This document shows positions 55,762 through 63,751 of a stretch of DNA of 64,000 bases, piece after piece (position 1 is the first letter of the stretch; every line of letters starts with the position of its first letter). This DNA comes from Glacieibacterium frigidum (GTDB lineage: Bacteria; Pseudomonadota; Alphaproteobacteria; Sphingomonadales; Sphingomonadaceae): assembly GCF_007097155.1 (NCBI RefSeq), contig NZ_VJWA01000002.1, forward strand, positions 62,001-126,000, read 5' to 3'. The notes under the pieces are model-generated. The model saw only the letters and a program-made list of their open reading frames with translations, was not told the origin of the DNA and ran no database searches. The translations under genes were made by a program, and so were the position numbers.

Positions 55762-56988
55762 TCACGCCGCGGCGCGCTCGACGATGAAGCTGACCGTGGT
55801 CGTCGTCGAACCGCCGATGTTGAGCGTCTGGACGCGCTCGGCACCCTCGACCTGATAGTCGCCCGCGGTGCCTGTCACCTGCTTATGCGCGTCGAGCAGC
55901 ATGCGCACCCCCGTCGCGCCGACGGGGTGGCCCAGGCCGATCAGCCCGCCCGAGGGGTTGATCGGGCACGCGCCGCCCATCTCGATGACCCCCTCCTCGA
56001 TCGCCTTCCAGCTTTCGCCGGGGGCGGTCAGGCCGAGGTGATCGATCGCCATGTACTCGGTCGCGGTGAAGCAGTCGTGCGTCTCGACCGCGTCGATGCT
56101 GGCAAGGTCGATGCCGGCACGTGCGCGGGCATCCTCGATGGCGCGGCGGACCTGTGGAAAGACGTACGGCTGCCCGGCGCTGGCGCGGACCTTCTGCTTG
56201 TAGCCGATCGGTGCCGAGCGATGCCCCCAGCCGCTAATCCGCGACAGGCTCGACAGCGGGATGCCGCGCTTCGCAGCATATTCGGCGGCGCGCTTGTCGG
56301 AGGCGAGGAAGACGACGCTCGCGCCGTCGGTCACCTGACCGCAGTCCATCTTGCGCGTCCGCCCCTCGACCACCGGATTGGCCTCGTCGCAGGCGGTGAA
56401 GCTCTTGTCGCTGAACGCATATTTGCGCGTCTGCGAATTCGGGTTGCGCTTGGCGTTGCCGAAATTGATCTCGGCGATGCGCATCAGATGCTCGTATTTC
56501 AGCCCGTGGCGCGTGTCGTATTCCTCCGCCAGGTCGGAGAAGGCGCGCGGCCACACGTAGGTCGCGTCGGCGAACTCGTACCCCGTCCACGCCGCCGCGC
56601 CGAGGTGTTCCGCCGCGGTCTGCCCAGGCACGTTGCGCATCTGCTCGATGCCGAGCACGCACGCGAGGTCGTAGCGCCCGGCCTCGATCTCCGCCGTCGC
56701 CGCCAGGATCGCGACACTGCCGCTCGCGCATGCCGCCTCGTGCCGCGCCGTCGGCAGGCCGTCGAGATCGGGATGCACAAGCCCGAAGAAGCCGCCGAGC
56801 AGCCCCTGGCCTGCGAACAGCTCACCGACGAAATTGCCGACATGGCCGCTCTCGATGTCCCTGGGTTCGAGCCCCGTCGCGGCCAGCCCCTCGTTCATCG
56901 CTTCGGTGAACGCACCCGCGATATCGAGCCCCTCGCGCGTCCAGTTGAGCGAAAAATCGCTCTGCCATCCCCCGAGGATATAGACCAC
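55762..56988 (-). CDS. SCP2-type thiolase
   Basis: The 408-residue protein belongs to the SCP-x/lipid-transfer thiolase branch: Cys87 in HEAACASGSVAIL, HDCFTATE, GLIGLGHPVGATG with the active-site His. The C-terminus is TLNIGGSTTTTVSF, without the classical second Cys, as usual in this branch. It would cleave bulky beta-ketoacyl-CoA esters such as those from steroids or branched chains. A GTG start follows a GGGAG site. It is first in the leftward run with the NTF2-like protein and ligase. Confidence 0.92.
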   Translation of the reverse strand: MVYILGGWQSDFSLNWTREGLDIAGAFTEAMNEGLAATGLEPRDIESGHVGNFVGELFAGQGLLGGFFGLVHPDLDGLPTARHEAACASGSVAILAATAEIEAGRYDLACVLGIEQMRNVPGQTAAEHLGAAAWTGYEFADATYVWPRAFSDLAEEYDTRHGLKYEHLMRIAEINFGNAKRNPNSQTRKYAFSDKSFTACDEANPVVEGRTRKMDCGQVTDGASVVFLASDKRAAEYAAKRGIPLSSLSRISGWGHRSAPIGYKQKVRASAGQPYVFPQVRRAIEDARARAGIDLASIDAVETHDCFTATEYMAIDHLGLTAPGESWKAIEEGVIEMGGACPINPSGGLIGLGHPVGATGVRMLLDAHKQVTGTAGDYQVEGAERVQTLNIGGSTTTTVSFIVERAAA

Positions 56989-57040
56989 GCGCGTTCTCCC
57001 TGCCGCTTGTCCGCAGTCTAGGTCTGGTTATGCAACTTGT

Positions 57041-57922
57041 CTAGGCAGTGACCAGCCGGAGGGTGCGGTCGGCAGGCGCCAGGTTAACCGTCGCGCCCCA
57101 GCCGAAGAGCAGGAAGTCCTGCTCGATGCCGTCGGCGAAGATCACCCCGCCGTCGTTCATCCGCGAGGTCACCGCCAGCGCAGTGCCCGTTAACTTGCCC
57201 GACCGCAGCGTCGTGCCTGTGGCAACGCTGGGGAAGGGCTCGCGGACGAAATAGCCGATCGCCCGCTCCATCGGCGCCAGCACGATGCTCGCACCCGTCG
57301 CCAGCATGATCGACTGCGCCCAGCCGGTCGCGCCGGTGCCGCTCGCCACGATCAGCCCGCTCGACGACTGGTCTTCGGCCGTGTCGCCGACCGCGATCCG
57401 GTAGCGTGCCGACTGGTGGCTGCGGTGCCCGACGAAGATCTCGTTGAGCGACAGTAACCGCTCGCCGGTATCGAGCCGCGCCTCGACCATCGTCCGCGCC
57501 TCGACTTGCGCCTCGCCCTGAAGCGCCCGCGACAGCCGGTCGAGCGGCACGCGCACCAGCACGCCGTCGTACAGGTCGGGCGCGGGATTGATGCCCAGCA
57601 CCGGCTGCCCATCCAGATACTTGGCGACGTTGGCGACGAGCCCGTCCTGCCCGACCGCGACGATCACATCCTGGGGGCCGAACAGAAATCGGTCGAAGTC
57701 GGCACGCCGGACCAGCGCCTGCCGCCACTCCCCCGGCACCGCCGCCCGTGCGGCCTTCAGCGTCGCCTCGAACTGGCCGTGCCGCCGCTCGACCTCGTTA
57801 ATCCGTTGCCCGCGCGTTTCGAGGAAGAAGCGTGCCTGCTCACGCGTCGCGTGGCGCGCGATCAGCAGTTCATAGTCGGTCTCGCGGACGACGAAGACGG
57901 CGCGCGGGCTGTTCGTCGCCAT
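57041..57922 (-). CDS. NAD-kinase-like protein
   Basis: The 293-residue protein has the NAD kinase fold landmarks: VIVAVGQDGLVANVAKYLDGQPVLGINP, corresponding to the GGDG loop but reading GQDG, the SLNEIFVGHRSHQSARYRI segment with the conserved NE, and ASGTGATGWAQS in place of the GSTAY motif. It is therefore a divergent member; kinase activity is unproven. It is the third gene of the operon with the SPFH and Nudix-like proteins, 3 bp after the SPFH stop. Confidence 0.82.
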   Translation of the reverse strand: MATNSPRAVFVVRETDYELLIARHATREQARFFLETRGQRINEVERRHGQFEATLKAARAAVPGEWRQALVRRADFDRFLFGPQDVIVAVGQDGLVANVAKYLDGQPVLGINPAPDLYDGVLVRVPLDRLSRALQGEAQVEARTMVEARLDTGERLLSLNEIFVGHRSHQSARYRIAVGDTAEDQSSSGLIVASGTGATGWAQSIMLATGASIVLAPMERAIGYFVREPFPSVATGTTLRSGKLTGTALAVTSRMNDGGVIFADGIEQDFLLFGWGATVNLAPADRTLRLVTA

Positions 57923-57925
57923 GGC

Positions 57926-58909
57926 TTACCGCGCGTCGACCAGCGCCGGGCCCTTGCGGAACTCGCCGAGCACCGACGCGAGCAGGTCGGGCGTGACGTT
58001 CAGGTGCTCGATCGTGTCGAGCTTCCCCGCGAGGTCGCGCGCCGCGAGGCCGAGCAGCACCGCGGGCGGCAAGTCGCGATAGATGCCGATCCGCTCGCGC
58101 TCGGCCTCGGCATTGGCGCTCTCGACGGTGCGGGTGCGCTCGGCCTCGGCCGCGGCCTCGATCTGCTGCGCCTCGGCCAGCCCGACTGCGCGGTCGCGGG
58201 CGTTGCCGGTCTCCTCGGCGATCAGCTGCTTTTCACGACGCGCCAGTTCGGTGCGGTTGGCGAGCTCGTTCTCGGCAATCGCCCGCTCCTTGTCGACGGC
58301 GAGCGCGCGGCGTTCGAACATCGCCTGGTCGGCCTTCTGCTGCAGCGCCTCGAAGGTCGGCGTCTGCAGTGCACGCTCCAGCTCGCTCGACGGTGCGAGG
58401 CTGGTCAGCCGCACCGCGACGACCGCGATGCCGAGGTCGCTCAGCGACGGGTCGGCGCCGACCGCTGCCTCGAGGCGCAGGCGCAGCGGGTCGAGACCGG
58501 CATCGAGCAGCGCGCGCACCGGGGCCTCGGCGAGATACTGCGACGTCGCTTGGTTGAGCAGGCCGGCGAGCCGGGTCTCGATGCGCTCGATCGGCTCGCC
58601 TTGGTGGCGCCCGGTGTTGAGCGCGACGCTGAAATCGACGCGCTCGGCCAGCCGAACGGGATCGGCGACGCGCCACGCCAGCGTGCCTTGCACCGCAACG
58701 CTCTGGAAATCCTGGCTGCGGCCGCGCACGAACAGCGTCATCTCGCGGTCGTCCATCGGCAGTTCGGCGATGCTGCTGGTCTCGGGAACGAACCAGAACA
58801 CCAGGCCGCGGCCGCTCGCGCGGATCTTGCCGTTGCGATAGCGGATGACGTGGTTGCTGGCGTCGCTGCGCAGCTGCGCCAGAAAGCCGAAGTTCTTGAT
58901 ATAGGCCAT
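57926..58909 (-). CDS. SPFH/band-7 domain protein
   Basis: The 327-residue protein has an SPFH domain at about 25-210 (GLVFWFVPETSSIAELPMDDREMTLFVRGRSQDFQSVAVQGTLAWRVADPVRLAERV) followed by a long charged coiled coil (LAVDKERAIAENELANRTELARREKQLIAEE) and an Ala/Glu-rich tail. There is no clear transmembrane helix, unlike stomatin. SPFH proteins form cages or membrane-edge scaffolds. The ATG is 1 bp from the Nudix-like gene's stop. Confidence 0.88.
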   Translation of the reverse strand: MAYIKNFGFLAQLRSDASNHVIRYRNGKIRASGRGLVFWFVPETSSIAELPMDDREMTLFVRGRSQDFQSVAVQGTLAWRVADPVRLAERVDFSVALNTGRHQGEPIERIETRLAGLLNQATSQYLAEAPVRALLDAGLDPLRLRLEAAVGADPSLSDLGIAVVAVRLTSLAPSSELERALQTPTFEALQQKADQAMFERRALAVDKERAIAENELANRTELARREKQLIAEETGNARDRAVGLAEAQQIEAAAEAERTRTVESANAEAERERIGIYRDLPPAVLLGLAARDLAGKLDTIEHLNVTPDLLASVLGEFRKGPALVDAR

Positions 58910-58910
58910 G

Positions 58911-59588
58911 TCAGGCTCCTTTCGTCGGACGGTAGCGATAGAGTTCGGCAGGCCGGAACGAGGCGCCGGTCTCGCGTTCGCCGGTCGCCTCCAGCCACCC
59001 CTTGTCGAGCATGCGGCGGCGGAACGCCGGCTTGTTGAGGCGGACACCCAGGATCGCCTCATGGACGTCCTGCAGTTCGCGCAGAGTGAAGCGCTCGGGC
59101 AGCAGCGCGAAGCCGACGCCCGAATAATCGAGCTTGCCGCGCAGCCGCAGCATCGTCTGGCCCAGGATCTCGGCTTCGCCCGCGGCCAGCGCCAGCTGCT
59201 CGCCACCGGGAGAGCAGACCTCGACCGGACCGCCCGCCTCCCCCGCCCAGGGCACGATCACCTCGCCAAGCGCGAGGTCGCTGCTGATCTTCAGCGGCGC
59301 GGCGAACCCTTGGCCCGCTACGAGTGCCACATAGGCGACGGTGACCGAGTGCTGTTCACCGAATGAGTAAAGCTGCTCGACATAGGCCGCATCGATGCGC
59401 GCCTCGTCGGCAAGGATGCGCTGCGCCGCCCCTTCGAGCGTCTCGCCGGCGAGCAGCGCACCGCCCGGCAGCACGTGCCGCCCGTCGTCCGCTGCGATCA
59501 GCACCGCGACCACCCCGTCGATGATACTCAACGGGACGACCTTGATCCCGACCGCGTAGTCAGCCTGTCCGTGGGAAGCCATCGCCAT
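58911..59588 (-). CDS. NrtR-like Nudix/winged-helix regulator
   Basis: The 225-residue protein has a degenerate Nudix box (GALLAGETLEGAAQRILADE) in which the usual RE pair reads RI, so hydrolysis is doubtful. The C-terminal segment FTLRELQDVHEAILGVRLNKPAFRRRMLDKGWLE is a winged helix of the NrtR type. NrtR proteins sense ADP-ribose and repress NAD salvage genes, so this is probably the regulator of its own operon with an NAD-kinase-like protein. Confidence 0.87.
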   Translation of the reverse strand: MAMASHGQADYAVGIKVVPLSIIDGVVAVLIAADDGRHVLPGGALLAGETLEGAAQRILADEARIDAAYVEQLYSFGEQHSVTVAYVALVAGQGFAAPLKISSDLALGEVIVPWAGEAGGPVEVCSPGGEQLALAAGEAEILGQTMLRLRGKLDYSGVGFALLPERFTLRELQDVHEAILGVRLNKPAFRRRMLDKGWLEATGERETGASFRPAELYRYRPTKGA

Positions 59589-59613
59589 CCTGCCTTCTAT
59601 GCATCTTGCAAAT

Positions 59614-59642
59614 TAGATAATCGCGATACGGATATATGTCAA
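59614..59642 (-). promoter_or_regulatory. Near-consensus promoter of the NrtR-like/SPFH/NAD-kinase-like operon
   Basis: On the minus strand TTGACA (59637-59642) and TATCTA (59614-59619) are separated by exactly 17 bp, about 25 bp before the ATG at 59588. Between the -10 and the start are two palindromic hexamers, TTGCAA and ATGCAT, 3 bp apart, which could be a regulator site. Confidence 0.7.
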
Positions 59643-59738
59643 TCGCGCACTTCTTGTGCAGACATGAGACGGCTAACGCAGGCGGGCAGCACCGCATGAA
59701 GCGGGGCTCAGGTGATCAGATTACTGGGCAGATGAAGT

Positions 59739-59813
59739 TGGCTGGGGCGGCAGGATTCGAACCTGCGGATGCCGGTACCAAAAACCGGTGCCTTACCACT
59801 TGGCGACGCCCCA
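59739..59813 (-). tRNA. tRNA-Gln (anticodon UUG)
   Basis: On the minus strand the 7-bp acceptor stem TGGGGCG/CGCCCCA is closed, followed by the D arm, anticodon stem CCGGT/ACCGG with loop TTTTGGT (anticodon TTG), and T-arm GGTTCGAATCC. The discriminator G and an encoded CCA follow. It lies between the NrtR-like operon and the WecA-like gene. Confidence 0.97.
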
Positions 59814-59836
59814 TCGCGGGAAGGCGCGGACCTAGG

Positions 59837-60877
59837 TCAGGTGGCGGGGCTTGGCAAGGCAGGCAGGCGCGTGAGCGCCAGCGTCGCGGCGTAGGCGACC
59901 GCCGAAATGCCGAGCCAGATCAGCCCCGTGCCGGGGAGCAGCACCGCGCCCGCGTTCGGCACCGCGACCAGCGCCAGATAGAGCCACAGGCCGCGGGGCC
60001 AGGTGAAATAGGCGTGGAGGTGGTGGTGGAGATGGTCGCGGTCGCCCTCGAACGGCGAGCGGCCGTTGAGCTTGCGCATCACCATCAGCCGCACTGTGTC
60101 GAACACGGGGATCGCGAACAGCACCGCGACGTCGTCGGCGCGCATCGTCGCGAAATCGCTATTGTACGCGAGGATCGCGAGCAGCCCGAACAGCGCCGAC
60201 AGGGCATAGCTGCCGCCGTCGCCCATGAAGAGTTTGCCACGCATGTTGAACGCGAACATCACCGCCAGCGCGACGCCCGCGGCGGCGAGCACGGGCACGA
60301 ATGCGGCGGGAAGGCGCGCCGCCAGCGACAGCGTCCAGATCAGCCCCATGCCGAGCACGATGCCGTTCTTGCCGTCGGCCATGTTGACCGCGTTGAGTAG
60401 CCCGACGAGGCACAGCAGCGCGAACGCATCGCCGCCGACGCCCATCGTCCACACGCTGTCCTGGCCGGCAAACCGCAGGAACCCCAGCGAAAAATCGGGC
60501 GCATAGCCGAGCACGACGCCCAGGGTCGCGATGGTCAGCACAAGGCGGATGATCGGCCCGAGCGCGAAACGGTCGTCGGCGAAGCCGATCAGGTACATCG
60601 CCAGCAGTGCTGCGCCGAGCCACGCCAGATGCTGGCTCATCCACGGTCCCATCGGCAGCAGCCACTGGCTGATCGCGCACGCCGCGACGCACGACGCGGT
60701 CAGCGCAATGCCGCCAACCAGCGGCGTCACCCCGGCATGGCGCTTCCGCCCGCCGTCGGTATCAGGATAGTCGAGCAACTCGAGCGTAGTGCCCAGCCAG
60801 CGCGCACGCAGGCCGACGCCGAGCGAGATGACCAGCGCGACGAGCGCCGACATCCCCGCGACAATCGCTGGCGTCAC
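59837..60877 (-). CDS. WecA/MraY-family sugar-phosphate transferase
   Basis: The 346-residue protein has about ten membrane helices and the polyprenyl-phosphate N-acetylhexosamine-1-phosphate transferase motifs: DDRFALGPIIRL, NMADGKNGIVLG with the catalytic Asp, GKLFMGDGGSYALS and the HLHHHLH loop that separates WecA/WbpL-type enzymes. It loads a sugar-1-phosphate onto undecaprenyl phosphate to start surface polysaccharide synthesis. The start may be GTG 60877 or ATG 60853. Confidence 0.9.
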   Translation of the reverse strand: MTPAIVAGMSALVALVISLGVGLRARWLGTTLELLDYPDTDGGRKRHAGVTPLVGGIALTASCVAACAISQWLLPMGPWMSQHLAWLGAALLAMYLIGFADDRFALGPIIRLVLTIATLGVVLGYAPDFSLGFLRFAGQDSVWTMGVGGDAFALLCLVGLLNAVNMADGKNGIVLGMGLIWTLSLAARLPAAFVPVLAAAGVALAVMFAFNMRGKLFMGDGGSYALSALFGLLAILAYNSDFATMRADDVAVLFAIPVFDTVRLMVMRKLNGRSPFEGDRDHLHHHLHAYFTWPRGLWLYLALVAVPNAGAVLLPGTGLIWLGISAVAYAATLALTRLPALPSPAT

Positions 60878-60947
60878 CGAATTCCCCTAACAGCCGCCTA
60901 ACCGGGCGCGAGGTCCCCCGACTAGCCGCCCGGCACGGCTGCGGCAA

Positions 60948-61030
60948 CCCGCCGCCTGCCCTCCACACCGGGCGGCATCCCGCCTCCCGCCCTCGACACC
61001 GGGCGGCCTCCCGCCGCCCGCCCTCGACAG
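60948..61030. repeat. 31-bp tandem repeat, 2.7 copies
   Basis: Units start at 60948, 60979 and 61010, each beginning CCCGCC and containing GCCCTC-ACA; the third ends after about 20 bp. The first two units differ at four positions. They lie in the 198-bp gap between the divergent WecA-like and epimerase genes, where a promoter would be expected; no ORF is formed. Confidence 0.8.
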
Positions 61031-61075
61031 CGCCGCGCCGCGGCGGCATGACGGGCACGCGCGACCGGGGGAAAC

Positions 61076-62026
61076 ATGGGCGTACTGGTAACGGGGGTGG
61101 CGGGCTTCATCGGGGCGGCGGTGGGGCGCGCGCTGCTCGACCGCGGCGAGAGCGTCGTCGGGATCGACAACCTCAATGCCTATTACCCGGTGTCGCTGAA
61201 GCGCGACCGGCTGGCGCGGCTGACCGGTAACTTCGCCTTCGTCGAGGGCGACTTTGCCGAGATGGCGACGCTCGACGCACTGCCGGCGTTCGACCGCATC
61301 GTCCATGTCGGGGCGCAGGCCGGGGTGCGCCACTCGCTCGACCACCCGCAGGATTATGTCCGGAGCAATTTGTCCGGACATCTGAACATCCTCGAACTGG
61401 CCCGCGCGCGCGGCGTCGCACACCTCGTCTATGCGTCGTCGTCGTCGGTCTATGGCGGCAATGCCAAGCTGCCGTTCGCGGTCGGCGACACCGTCGACCA
61501 CCCGGTGTCGCTCTACGCCGCGACGAAGCGCGCCGACGAGCTGATGAGCGATGCCTATGCGCATCTGTTCGGCATTCCGCAGACCGGCCTGCGCTTCTTC
61601 ACCGTCTATGGCCCGTGGGGACGGCCCGACATGGCGCCGTGGCTGTTTACCGAGGCGGTGCTGCGAGGGCACCCGATCCGCCTGTTCAACGGCGGCAAGA
61701 TGAAGCGCGACTTCACCTATATCGACGACATCGTCGCGGGTGTGCTGGCGGCGCTCGAACGGCCGCCCGAGGGAACACGGCCGCACTTCATCTACAACCT
61801 CGGCAACGACCGCGCCGAGGAGCTGACGCGCTTCGTCGAGGTCATCGAGGCCGCGACGGGCAAGCGCGCGATCGTCGAGCATGCGCCGCTGCCGCCCGGC
61901 GACGTGATCGCGACGCATGCCGATATCGACCGCACGCGCGACAATCTGGAGTGGTGGCCGAAGACGACGCTCGACGAGGGGCTGCCCGCCTTCGTCGAGT
62001 GGTTCCGGGGCTATACCGGGCTTTAG
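61076..62026 (+). CDS. UDP-glucuronate 4-epimerase-like protein
   Basis: The 316-residue extended SDR has TGVAGFIGAAVGRALLDRG, AAQAGVRHSLDHPQDY-like (VGAQAGVRHSLDHPQDYVRSN), catalytic SSSSVYG and YAATKRADELM with the Tyr-x-x-x-Lys. The AQAGVR and YAATK phrases are typical of GAE-type UDP-glucuronate epimerases, which interconvert UDP-GlcA and UDP-GalA for capsule or lipopolysaccharide. It is next to the WecA-like initiating transferase, which supports a polysaccharide role. Its stop overlaps fabI (TTAG). Confidence 0.9.
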   Translation: MGVLVTGVAGFIGAAVGRALLDRGESVVGIDNLNAYYPVSLKRDRLARLTGNFAFVEGDFAEMATLDALPAFDRIVHVGAQAGVRHSLDHPQDYVRSNLSGHLNILELARARGVAHLVYASSSSVYGGNAKLPFAVGDTVDHPVSLYAATKRADELMSDAYAHLFGIPQTGLRFFTVYGPWGRPDMAPWLFTEAVLRGHPIRLFNGGKMKRDFTYIDDIVAGVLAALERPPEGTRPHFIYNLGNDRAEELTRFVEVIEAATGKRAIVEHAPLPPGDVIATHADIDRTRDNLEWWPKTTLDEGLPAFVEWFRGYTGL

Positions 62027-62814
62027 CTGACCGCGATATCGGGCGCGTCCTCGGCCTTCATGCCGATGACGTTGTAGCCTGCGTCGACGTGGTGGATCTC
62101 GCCGGTTACGCCGCTCGCGAGGTCGCTGAGCAGGTAGACGCCGGCGCCGCCGACATCCTCGATCGTCACGTTGCGGCGCAGCGGCGAATTATACTCGTTC
62201 CACTTCAGGATGTAGCGGAAGTCGCCGATGCCGCTGGCGGCGAGCGTCTTGATCGGCCCGGCCGAGATGGCGTTCACGCGGACGTTCTGCGGACCAAGGT
62301 CCATCGCCAGATATTTGACGCTGGTCTCCAGCGCTGCCTTGGCGACGCCCATCACGTTGTAGTGCGGGATGACCTTCTCCGCCCCGTAATAGGTCAGCGT
62401 CAGCATCGAGCCACCCTCGGGCATCAGCGGCAGGGCGCGCTGGGCACAGGCGGTGAAGCTGTAGACGCTGATGTCCATCGTCTGGGCGAAGTTCTGCGGG
62501 GTGGTATCGACGTAGCGGCCGCGCAGCTCGTTCTTGTCCGAAAAGCCGATGGCGTGGACGAGGAAGTCGATTCGGGGCCAGCGCTCTGCCAGCGTCGCGA
62601 AGCAGGCATCGAGCGACGCGGTGTCGGAGACGTTGCACTCGATCAGGAAGTCGGCCCCCAGGCTCGCGGCGAGCGGGCGCACGCGCTTTTCCAGCGCCTC
62701 GCCCTGGAAGCTGAACGCGATCTCCGCGCCTTCGCGCGACAGGGCCTGGGCAATGCCCCAGGCAAGGCTGCGGTCGTTGGCGACACCCATGATCAGGCCG
62801 CGTTTCCCGCGCAT
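62023..62814 (-). CDS. fabI: Enoyl-ACP reductase (FabI)
   Basis: The 263-residue enzyme performs the last reduction of the fatty-acid elongation cycle with NAD(P)H. It has RGLIMGVANDRSLAWGIA, HAIGFSDKNELRGRYVDT, LTYYGAEKVIPHYNVMGVAKAALE with the Tyr and Lys catalytic pair, and AISAGPIKTLAASGIGDF. The ATG is 62814; an in-frame TTG 5 codons upstream overlaps the yihY end and would match longer FabI N-termini. It follows yihY at about 4 bp. Confidence 0.96.
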   Translation of the reverse strand: MRGKRGLIMGVANDRSLAWGIAQALSREGAEIAFSFQGEALEKRVRPLAASLGADFLIECNVSDTASLDACFATLAERWPRIDFLVHAIGFSDKNELRGRYVDTTPQNFAQTMDISVYSFTACAQRALPLMPEGGSMLTLTYYGAEKVIPHYNVMGVAKAALETSVKYLAMDLGPQNVRVNAISAGPIKTLAASGIGDFRYILKWNEYNSPLRRNVTIEDVGGAGVYLLSDLASGVTGEIHHVDAGYNVIGMKAEDAPDIAVS

Positions 62815-62818
62815 CAAT

Positions 62819-63751
62819 TCAGGCAACTGGCATCCCCGGTTCGTGGTCGTCCCGCTTTTGGCCGGTTTCGGGAACAATCGCCAGCGCCGCGTTCAAATGC
62901 GCGCCGACGACCAGCGCCAGCCCGATGATGTAGAAGAACAGCAGCGCGACGATCACCCCCGCCAGCGAGCCATAGGTGCGGCCATAGCCGCCGAACGTCC
63001 CGATAATGACGGGCAGCAGCATCGTCGTGCCGACCCAGGTCACCATCGTCAGCAGCGCGCCGGGCCAGATCGGCGACGCGTTGCGATATTTGTGCGGGGT
63101 CAGGGTGAAGAACACCAGCCAAAGGGCGACGAACAGCGCGATCGCCGGCGCCACTCGCCCGACGCCGAGCCAGTCGACCCAGCCGCCCGCGAACGGCAGC
63201 AGGCGCGTCATGAACTGTTCGACGCCGGTCAGCGCGACCTGCGCGATGAACGCGACCAGCATGAGCAGCACCGCCGCAACGATCATGCCGATCGACAACA
63301 GGCGATAGCGCCACACCGGCATGCTGAACTTCGCGCCATAGCTCTTGCGGATGATGTCGCGGATCGTCTCGATGAAGCCGCTGATCGTCCACAGCGTCAG
63401 CAGCAGGCCGACGGTCAGCAGGCCCGAATTCGACTGCGCCGCGATGACATCGGCGATCGGTTTCTCGATCAGCGTCGCGACGTCGCCCGGCACGGTCTGC
63501 AGGAAGGTCCGCACGGCGCGCGTGCCGTCCTCGGTACGGCCGAGCGAGCCGGCCAGCGTCGCGACACAGATGAAGAAGGGGAACAGCGTCAGCAGCGACA
63601 GATAGGCGATGTTGCCGGCGTGGACGAAGCCGTCGGCCCAGGTGCCGCTGACCGTCTGCTTGACGACGCACCAGCCGCGCGACGCACGGAAACGCGCCAC
63701 GCGGTCGCGAACCGCGAGCGGGACGGCGTTGCGAAGCGTATCTGCGATCAA
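62819..63751 (-). CDS. YihY/virulence factor BrkB family membrane protein
   Basis: The 310-residue protein has about six helices and the YihY pattern GNIAYLSLLTLFPFFICVATLAGSLG, FIETIRDIIRKSYG, ALWLVFFTLTPHKYRN and GYGRTYGSLAGVIVALLFFYIIGLALVVGAHLNAAL. The function is unsettled (once annotated as ribonuclease BN). The start is a TTG that overlaps the stop of the upstream DnaJ-like gene (TTGA), preceded by no ATG in range. Confidence 0.88.
   Translation of the reverse strand: MIADTLRNAVPLAVRDRVARFRASRGWCVVKQTVSGTWADGFVHAGNIAYLSLLTLFPFFICVATLAGSLGRTEDGTRAVRTFLQTVPGDVATLIEKPIADVIAAQSNSGLLTVGLLLTLWTISGFIETIRDIIRKSYGAKFSMPVWRYRLLSIGMIVAAVLLMLVAFIAQVALTGVEQFMTRLLPFAGGWVDWLGVGRVAPAIALFVALWLVFFTLTPHKYRNASPIWPGALLTMVTWVGTTMLLPVIIGTFGGYGRTYGSLAGVIVALLFFYIIGLALVVGAHLNAALAIVPETGQKRDDHEPGMPVA

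Noticed and set aside
59599-59620. Palindromic hexamers TTGCAA and ATGCAT as a firm NrtR box
   Set aside because: They lie in the right place but do not form one clear dyad, so I only mention them as a possible site.
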